Positions 38,401 through 47,400 of a stretch of DNA of 64,000 bases are shown here, piece by piece; positions within the stretch are counted from its first letter, which is position 1; every line of letters begins with the position of its first letter. Source of the DNA: Branchiostoma floridae (Eukaryota > Chordata > Leptocardii > Amphioxiformes > Branchiostomatidae); contig NC_049981.1 of assembly GCF_000003815.2 (NCBI RefSeq), positions 17,299,115 through 17,363,114 on the forward strand. The letters are read 5' to 3'. The position numbers were made by a program, and so were the translations under genes. Below the pieces are notes generated by a model. The model saw nothing but the letters and a program-made list of their open reading frames with translations, was not told where the DNA came from and made no database searches.

Positions 38401-41400
38401 CGGATAATTTGCTAAGTGTGGCTGAAGGTCAGCAAGGCACGAAATCAGGTTGGAAACATTTTTTTTTTAATTTGTCATGTACCATATCCAGATACGTACA
38501 ATATGGAGCTAAAGACAGCTAAAATCTGAAGCATAAAATCTGAATACAAGACATAACTGCACTGTTATTTCGGCTGTGCAGTTTTAGAATGAACCCTACC
38601 AGCATAGATGAATTCTTACAGCCGGCCATGGCTTTCTGACCTTTGCAGCCATGGCTGTGAGCTATATGTGTACAATTTCATATGTGGTTGAAAGTTGGTC
38701 GATAAGGCTGCCTAGTAGTGTTTAAAAGTCGTCTGGGCAAGCTTACCAGCTTATCTCAATAATTCAGAGTCGGGAAAGTCTGCCCTGATCCGATCAGAGA
38801 AGCGATCTAGAGCTAGTATAGGTTGGATCCCAGACTACTTCCAAACCAGCGCCGGTCCTGGTTGAAGAGTTGTCGTGATCAACGTTGTAGTAGGATCATA
38901 AATGTGTGAAAGGGACTATCATTCGATAGATTGTAGACCTCTCCAAACAAAGCACCGCCCTTGATTGGGCCTGGGGAGTGCCATGTTCGGTAGCAAATTC
39001 ATATGAAGGTCCTTGATGTGTGATAGGGGATTAAACTTACAACCAAAAGGATACTGCTAACATGAACCTTTATCGTTCCAGATGTAATTCCTGTTCCAGG
39101 ACTATCAGTGCCTTCTTCCGACTATTGCGGCCTTCTAATGATCAGGGAAACGGCTTTGTTCTGTGACGGGCAGGAATCCAGCATGTCTCAACAACTCAAG
39201 TGTGAGCTGGCAATCAGCAAGGCAGTAGCTCACAACGTAAGGCATTGGGCGTTTTTCCCGAACAAGCTATTTCCTAAAACTGTATAACACCAAGGTCAAA
39301 ATGGGTATCCTCACTGATAGCTAGGTGTCCAAAGAAAAATGCAAACATATAAAATCCGGATAGTCACACAATATGCAAAAGCCTGTTATTACTGACACAT
39401 TTTACACGCTGATAGCTTATTGTCTCGAAGGTGCCATGCCATTGTGGCCATGGTATCCTCTTTGACATTATTTAAGGTAGATTATCCTAATTGATACAGC
39501 GCCAAATTGTCTTGTCTGAATTAACTTTTGTGATAATCATTGCGTGTCTATGTATGCATGTTGACATTGTGTGTATTAGTCTTGTTTTATGCTAATGCTT
39601 TGAATAGAAGGCTTTATGTAAGCAAATTGTGCTTTTGACCTAATACTTATAAAATATGCGAATATATAAAAATCACGGCTGCCGCAATACGTGCATTGGC
39701 ATGCCCAGTGTGTTTGGACAGGTGCACATATAATTGCAGATTAGAAAGATATAGACCCTATGAACCATTATTGCGGTGAAACTTAACCCAGAATGTCCGA
39801 ATAAGCACGATGTATTTGCAAGCTGTGCCTCATGCGTTGTATTCCAAAAAGGCTTTTAAGGACATGTACAGCTTTCGCAAGTACCAGGCAAGGGGCTTGT
39901 ACCTTAGGCTGGCTTATGTTAGCTTTTAGCGTTACCTATGACACGTGGATATTGTGTACCATGTTGATTGACGTTTCAGTGGTTCGGCAACTCCGTCACA
40001 GTGGAGTGGTGGGACGACCTATGGCTGACCGAGGCCCTCAGCACCATGCTTGCATACGAATCAGTCGCATATCAACGCCCAGACGTCAATATTGTAAGTC
40101 GCCACATTTCACAGTTCACAACTTAATAACACCTACATTTCATATTTTATTTTTATTGTTTCTGTAAAGTGAAAAGACGGTTTTTTTTACTTTTACGCTG
40201 TAACTATGTTCCCATTGTAAGGTATAAATATATTCATTGCACGGTATCTTTGAATAATTTTATTCATTCTTATTTACTCAGAAAACACTCAGTAAACATG
40301 GAACGTCCATAACTATACGGATTTCTTGCCCGAAGTTATCGTTTTGCAAATGAGTTCAAATCATGATTGTTCTTCATTTAGAACTAGCAACTGATCAATT
40401 TTGGGTTAAAATCATTTCTTCAGAAAAAAACACGACGAAATCAAATTAGTAAGGGTCTCGAATGATTTTATTCCTTAACCTATTTTCAAATGCAAGTATA
40501 AGCATATGCTTTAGTCAAGCAAAACCACATTTACCGATGACCCGATTTCCGACGCGTGGCTGTATCACTCACCATTTAGCAAATGTAGGGCACATTGAAT
40601 AGAAACATGACATCGGTCATTTCGCTGGCGATGGTTTGACTCCCAGCGCTGTGATCTGGCACCCAAAGGAAACATGCGTGGACTGCAATCTTACATCAAT
40701 CAAAGTCTTGTTATCGGTAGCTTGTATTAGTAGAGCTGGTCAACCCCCGACTGCTGAGATGTACAAAGTGATGTTTTGTTTACGACAAACAACTTTATCA
40801 TAGAGTTACTAATCAATACCCACAAACACGCTTTTCTGTTGCTTTGTAAAATGAAGGCCACTTGTTTCGAATAGAAATACCTTAGGATTATCTCTAAATG
40901 TCAAAGGTATTTCATTTTTAACAATTTATTGATATATAAGTGTTCATAGACTACCAAGCCATTTATGGGTAGATAATTCCCGGTGTCTTACCGACAAAGC
41001 GTACGTGGTCCTATGTATAGTGACCTTGCATCTGGCCCCCCAAAAGTCGCTGAATACCAGCTGTTGTCCACCATCTAGTCTCCTCCACCGGCCTCTCTGT
41101 GGGCAGTGGCAAAAGTTGTTCGGCTAGGCTTGTGACAGGGAGATTCTTTTGGCGGGAAAGGATTATATGCCTTGAGGCGAGTAGTCTACCCACAGCGCAT
41201 CCCGCCTTTCCAGACATAAATCCCCTACTCCCTGTCACGACCCTTCCCCAACAACTTTCACCAATGCCCACAGAGAGGCCGGTGAAGAGGGCTATCGCTC
41301 ATCCGACATGCACAACACCACTGGGAAATGACGCAATAAGGCGCTAAAACACGGCTCACTGTGCATTGTACTTGTCAGAATTTGACCAGGCCAATGAACA

Positions 41401-44400
41401 TGTATATAATGTACCTAGCGTACCAGAGCAGCTCGATTTTACAGTGAGATCATTCTAGCTGAACTGCTCAGAGATCCCTTGTAAACTGATGTTAACATGT
41501 CTATGTTCTACTCCAGTGTGATCTTCAGTGGGATGAGATGATACAACCGGCCATGGCGGCAGACATCTTCTCCAGGGTAGACCTGAGCAGTTACGGGCAT
41601 GCGGCAGCGATAGGAGAGGACCCGGCCGTGGGAGGGAAGGTGAATTTCGTGCTGTGTTTACTGCGAAGAGTATGAGTGTATGGATGACCCCAAAAGAAAT
41701 GAGTGACAAAAAAAAAAATATTCAGAAGAAATGCTTCTAAGCCACATCCAGTCTTGGTCTGTCTTTTAAGTTCACCTCTAGCAGGACTGTAAGAGACAAT
41801 ATCCGCCATTTCAATAGTGTTTTTATTGCCATTCATATGCAAAGAGGGGGATAAGGGCGCTGTGGCCCCATGCCCTGACCATGAGCCTCGTACCCTAGAG
41901 AATAGATCCTCCGGCAAGCATTGACCAGGGATGCTCTTTTGTCACATGTGGCCACATTTTTTTTAAAACAGGCAAACATCTATGAGCGCGCGGATGTCAT
42001 CCGTATGATTAAGTCAGTGTGGCCTTAGTTACACACGAACAATTACACAATAAGATTTTTTTTAAATTGTAGTAGTCACGTGGGTTTTATAATACCATGC
42101 ATGGGTAAGGATTTGTGTTTGATAACGGTAACTAGGACTGAATGTTTATGGATTTATTCGGACCATAATGTCACCTGTATCATTGTTATACTCATCTCGT
42201 AGAACTCTAATGAAAAGCGGCACGAGTTTTTTTTTTCTTTATGAATAAGCAAGAGCTCGAAGAAACAAACATATAGACTGCAAACCTTGATTATGGTAGC
42301 TTTGGATAGAAAAGGAGATGACTCGAAATACTTACGTCTGCTTTTTTCTAACCGCTGTCAGCTGTCATTTGGGTTGTAGCCCTGAGCATGCCAGCGAGAG
42401 GGCGCCTCTTAAACGCTCTGCAGGGAGGGTGGTTTTTACCCAGTCAGTGGACGAGTCTGCTAAGTAACAACATGTTTTACAGGGTATCGGGCTCCTGCGG
42501 ATGCTTGACACCATCATCAGCGACAAAGAGTTCCTAAAGGCAATCGAGGTAAATGATGTGATAACTAGAACCCATGAATTTGTGTCGCACTTTTAACGTG
42601 TAACAGAAAGTGTACTTGAAAACATGATAAAAGTACCCTCCCACCCCCTTTTGAAAAAGTGATGGAAATCATGGCGACCGTACGGTGACAAAACAGGCAT
42701 GGCTTCAATCCCCACTAGGGCAGATAGATACTTAACCCAATGATGAAGATGTGAAAATATGAAATTATACTTACTGTATGGTAGAAAGTGTAAAGTACTT
42801 ACATACTGTTGTCACCACACAGTCCAATAGTCATTGTAATTAGCGTGGGGTCAAATGTCAAGGTATTGACGAGGAACGTTCTATTTTCAGTTGGGGGTTG
42901 GCAGCATGTTTATTGTAACAATGGAGCAACATTGCTGTAGACCGTTTTTAAAAGAGATGTCCGTTTTAGTTTTCAATGCTGTCGTATTTTCTCCCTCAGA
43001 ATGTGTTAGCAAGATTTTCGCACGACAACATGAACAGGTCGCAATTTTGGGACGCAGTATCCGAGGTGAGCCTTTGAATTTTCATTTGCTAACTAAGTTA
43101 TTTGTTGTACACAGGGTGGGCTTCAATGTGCCACTAACCGTGGCATTATGGCTAAAAAAACGACAAAAATCAATAGATAAGTGATTTATCTGGCCGACGT
43201 TTCAGTGGCCTTGTCACATGGCTCAGGGCAACATTAACTGGTTTTAATTTGCAGTATTTACACTGCATAGCAGCAACATCTAGCTGCAGTGTCAAGTCAA
43301 ATCAGTCAAACTGAGTATTGCCATGAAAAAGGGTGGCATGCCGTCACCGAATAATGGACTTGGTACACACGATTGGTGGTGTAAAAAGAACCTTGTTATC
43401 CAGTAATTTTCTACAAGGGTCAGTTGCCCTACCCCCAGTAATGTTAGTGTGAATATAGCTAGGTATATTAACGTACTAAATTTGAACTCTCCCCACAGGC
43501 AACAGGGTTCAGAATAGACGTGGCCGCCTTCATGGAGCCGTGGGTTACACAGCTGGGATATCCGTACGTCTCCATAGGACGGTATCAGGAAAGGGACGAG
43601 TCCAGAAACCAGTACTTCGTCCAGCTGCCATTTTACTACTCCGGCTTTGTTAGCTTTATGCGACACCTGCAAACAATAACGTAGGTTTTACCCCTTAGAT
43701 ATCTACAGATTAATCATAGCTGCAGGGAAAAGTTCCCTTCTCTTTCACTAAGGATGGCTCTCGATATGATTTTCTCAAATGAAAAATCTTATAAACGTTG
43801 ACATAGTCCTATTAATTATATGAATAATATTTCCAATGTCTTTCCTATGTTCATTCCAAGCTTATTATACTATACACTTGCTGGAACATGTTTTTCAGTT
43901 GGGAGATCCCAGTCACGTGGAAGAGCGAAGGTCAAACAGACACCAGACTTTTAACAATGACTGAAGATAAATGTACGTATTGTGATTATTTATTGAAACA
44001 TCGTACCCAGTGTCCCTCACAAATTTGTCAGGGATATAACGTGGACAGGACAAAGAAGTCACATAGGTATAGATGTAACGTTATGATGAATTTGCAAACC
44101 TTGACTTTGTTAGTCGTCCTGTACAATATTCATGAAGTTTAAAAAACGAAGATTTATTCACGTGAGTTGCATATCATGACTTGTTGAAGACTGTGCCCTG
44201 CACTTGCGTCCACTATTACAAAATCTAAAATAGAGCTTCAATAAAGAACAACTTTCCTTACTAGAAATAACGTGACATTTATAGATTGGAACAGCTAAAG
44301 TGTTTGATCCACTATAAAGATCTGACGTATGAAAATATTTCCCATCAGATATCATACCTGATGAGACGTCACCGGAAGAGTGGGTTCTGGGAAACTCGGA

Positions 44401-47400
44401 TTCTCGCGGTTTTTATCGCGTGAACTACGACAACAAGAACTGGGCCCTGCTAGCAGACTACCTCCAATACAACCACACAGTAATTTGATGGATGTAATTG
44501 TCGATTGTAGTGTGAATGTCCGTGGCATTAAACGTTTCTAACTCTTCCCATCTATCAGAGGATGAGTGGTAATAAACAGATAAATATGCCATAAGCTTTT
44601 GTTTTTGAAATCGTGCACATTATGACAGATGAGTGTTAGCTTGTTTATTTTCATTGACGAAAAACAAAACCATCTCTGAATTGGCTGGGTATGCCTGACA
44701 CCTGTCATGAATCATCACTTATTTTCTGTCCACAACATTGGAACCAAACTAGTTATCAAATTTTCGAAATATCCCATTCCACCATTTCCGTCTCCCATTC
44801 TGGTTGGCTGTCCAACCGAGGACGCGCACCAATACAAAATAATAAATAGATAAACAAACACACCAACTGATTACAATACCTCCGGATTTACCTCCGGAGG
44901 TAACATAGCAAATACAATTGAAACGTTGATTGAAAAAAAAAATCATGGCGCTTGTACCATTCTCGTCATTAATTTAAAGTATTTAAAGCGTATTTAAAGC
45001 ATAATTCACACTGTAAACATATCTTAATCTTTTTATATAATTTTTTAAAGTCTTACTTTATGTCTTCGTACTTTCTTAACATGTTCCGTAACTCATGGGC
45101 CAAATTTTACGTGTATCTTTATAATTTTTGTTACACTAATGGGGAGTCGCTTGTATAGAGAGCATACCTATTAGACATTCTAGCTGATACATGTCATGAT
45201 GTGTTTACCAGCTATCTTCGTGTAAAACACGTTCTAAGAACTACTAGGCACGTTTTGACACCCACATGCCATTTACCAGCGCTAGTATAGTATGTGTGAT
45301 ATACATGCTGTGTGTGTAGGTATCATAATTTCGGCTGTAAAATTGATAATGTACCTACTATATTCCCATTATTTCAGTTACTGGAGCCGTCAGTGCGGGC
45401 TGTTCTAATAGACGATGCGTTCAATAACGTAAGGTGAGCTGACATCTAACGGCATTAAGTGGTACTGCATGCATCATAGTGTGTCATCGCAGCAGAAAGA
45501 CTACTTGTAACAGTATTGTATATACATAAGGACCAAGCGTACTACAACTTACCCCACTTGTTAAAAATATCACGAGTGGATTTAAGATATTTCGAAATAT
45601 CCAAGAGAGAAAACAGTAGCAATGAAACTGGAATCATGTAGCGCCAATTCATGAGTCACTTTTCATAGCAATGCAGATAACTATGCTGGTGTTACAATAT
45701 GCATCTACTGGATCGAAGATCCAGCTTACACCACATTTTTTAATCATCCCATCGGCAAGTTTGAAAGCATTCTTAGCATTATTTTCATTTTAAGGCCATG
45801 AGCATTTGAATCGAGAGTTGTTCTAAATGTCAAAACACGCTTGGGTCAAGATACGCTGGAATGCAAATAGAAACACCAACACGGCGCTAGACACAGCAAT
45901 AAAATGGCGTAATTTAAACGTGCCATTCCATAGCGTCTTTGTTACATATAGCAGCACTAACACACGCACTGTTTTCTTTAGGGGGAGTATATTGTTGATT
46001 CCAACAGCAATGGAGATGACCAGATACTTAGATAAAGAAGAGAATTACGTGCCTTGGAGAGCAGCCTTGGATGCCTTGCATTACGTGAAAACGGTCGTAC
46101 ATGGAAGTTGTCCAAGCTCAAGTCAATGCCCATATCATTGCCGGCTACAGGTTAGCTTATCTATTGTTTTACATCATACATGTGGGCATCATGTTTGGCT
46201 GATAGAAATTGCACATGGTGTACCTAGATAAATGAATTACCAATGGGGCAGTATATTTCCGTTGTTTCTCTGATGCATTATCACTTCCACCACATCTCAT
46301 TAACCTAATGGCATGCATGTGTATAGAATCCTGTCGACTGACTTTCTCCTATCAAAGCGTTAACGTTGTATCACAAAAGACGGGATTCTGGAATGCTGGT
46401 TGAAACAGCTAGGACATTAAAATGAGTTTTAAAAATGCTAGAATGCTATAGAATTGAAACACTGTTTATTAATTTGGTGCCAAGTAGAGTCCATTCCAAG
46501 ACACCATGAGGGTTTTCAGGTGATATTTGTAATAAGTTTGAATTATTTTGAATAAAAGAATATCTAAGCCAAAATAATTAACTTTTTTTCCAAAAAATTG
46601 ACTAAGAAAATATTCATCTATTTGAATTCCTTTCAATATTTTAGAAACATTTTGAAAGTAACTGTACAAAAATATCTTTATTTAGAATAATTGTGAAACC
46701 TCGGTGTGATTCTTTCACATTTACAAATATTTACAAATATTTGTAAACTTTGCCAAATGGTTAAATCAGTTTATTGCCCCCATAAAACTAAGCCCTATTG
46801 TTGCCTCTGCATATTTCTAGATTTCACTGCTGGGCACTGGTGGGTCCTTTGTGGTGGACCATTGTTGCATGTCACCCATCCATACTTAGCAAGGATGTGT
46901 GAATTACTATTTTCCCAGCCCACTGACCCATTTACAAAATGTTACAAAAAATGGTAGAAAATGGTAAATAATGGTAGAAAGCTGTTATCATTAATTAGAA
47001 ACCATTAGAAGTATTCAATTCCACATCATGAATATTTCCAAAGTTTTACAGGACCGGGGAAATATTTATAAAGTTGAAACAGTGTTAAAAATATTTCTAA
47101 AGTATCAAATGTCCTAGACATATAATTACAAAACTTTAAAATCAATTCTAAACAATGGCAACAAACATCTGCACGGTGGCTTGGAATGGACTCTATATCA
47201 ATTATGTATTGTACTATTTTTGTCTTTTTTAGTCAAAGTTGAGTGAGGAAAATGATCATACCAATCCTTTTTTTTATGTAATGTTTTTGCAGGAATATAT
47301 AGCAAGAAAAGCAGCGAGAGTTCTAAAAAGGCACACGTTTTACGAAACATCGCCTGAAAAGCGGCTGCTAGTAGCCGTAACATTCAAGGCAGCCTGCCAA

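Larger units (their letters stand above)
36578..41085 (+). other. gene A introns 2-5 and start of intron 6
   Basis: Introns 36578-37229, 37397-38246, 38374-39081 and 39237-39979, and the first part of 40094-41516. No RNA genes or transposons recognised. A small inverted repeat around CCATGGCT lies near 38620-38660. Confidence 0.6.
41640..46486 (+). other. gene A introns 7-13 and start of intron 14
   Basis: Introns 41640-42482, 42549-42999, 43066-43498, 43681-43898, 43973-44348, 44480-45377, 45434-45981 and the first part of 46151-47292. A perfect 16 bp palindrome (TTACCTCCGGAGGTAA) sits at 44888-44903. Near 42690-42720 a GGCTTCAATCCCCA segment loosely resembles a box B but I see no SINE body. 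Nothing else recognised. Confidence 0.55.

Noticed and set aside
42690-42720. GGCTTCAATCCCCA as a second SINE box B
   Set aside because: No SINE body or tail around it.
43292-43672. 126-residue - strand frame
   Set aside because: Antisense shadow of gene A exon 10.
44888-44903. 16 bp perfect palindrome as an operator-like site
   Set aside because: A single short palindrome in an intron is expected by chance or as part of an old repeat; no further support.
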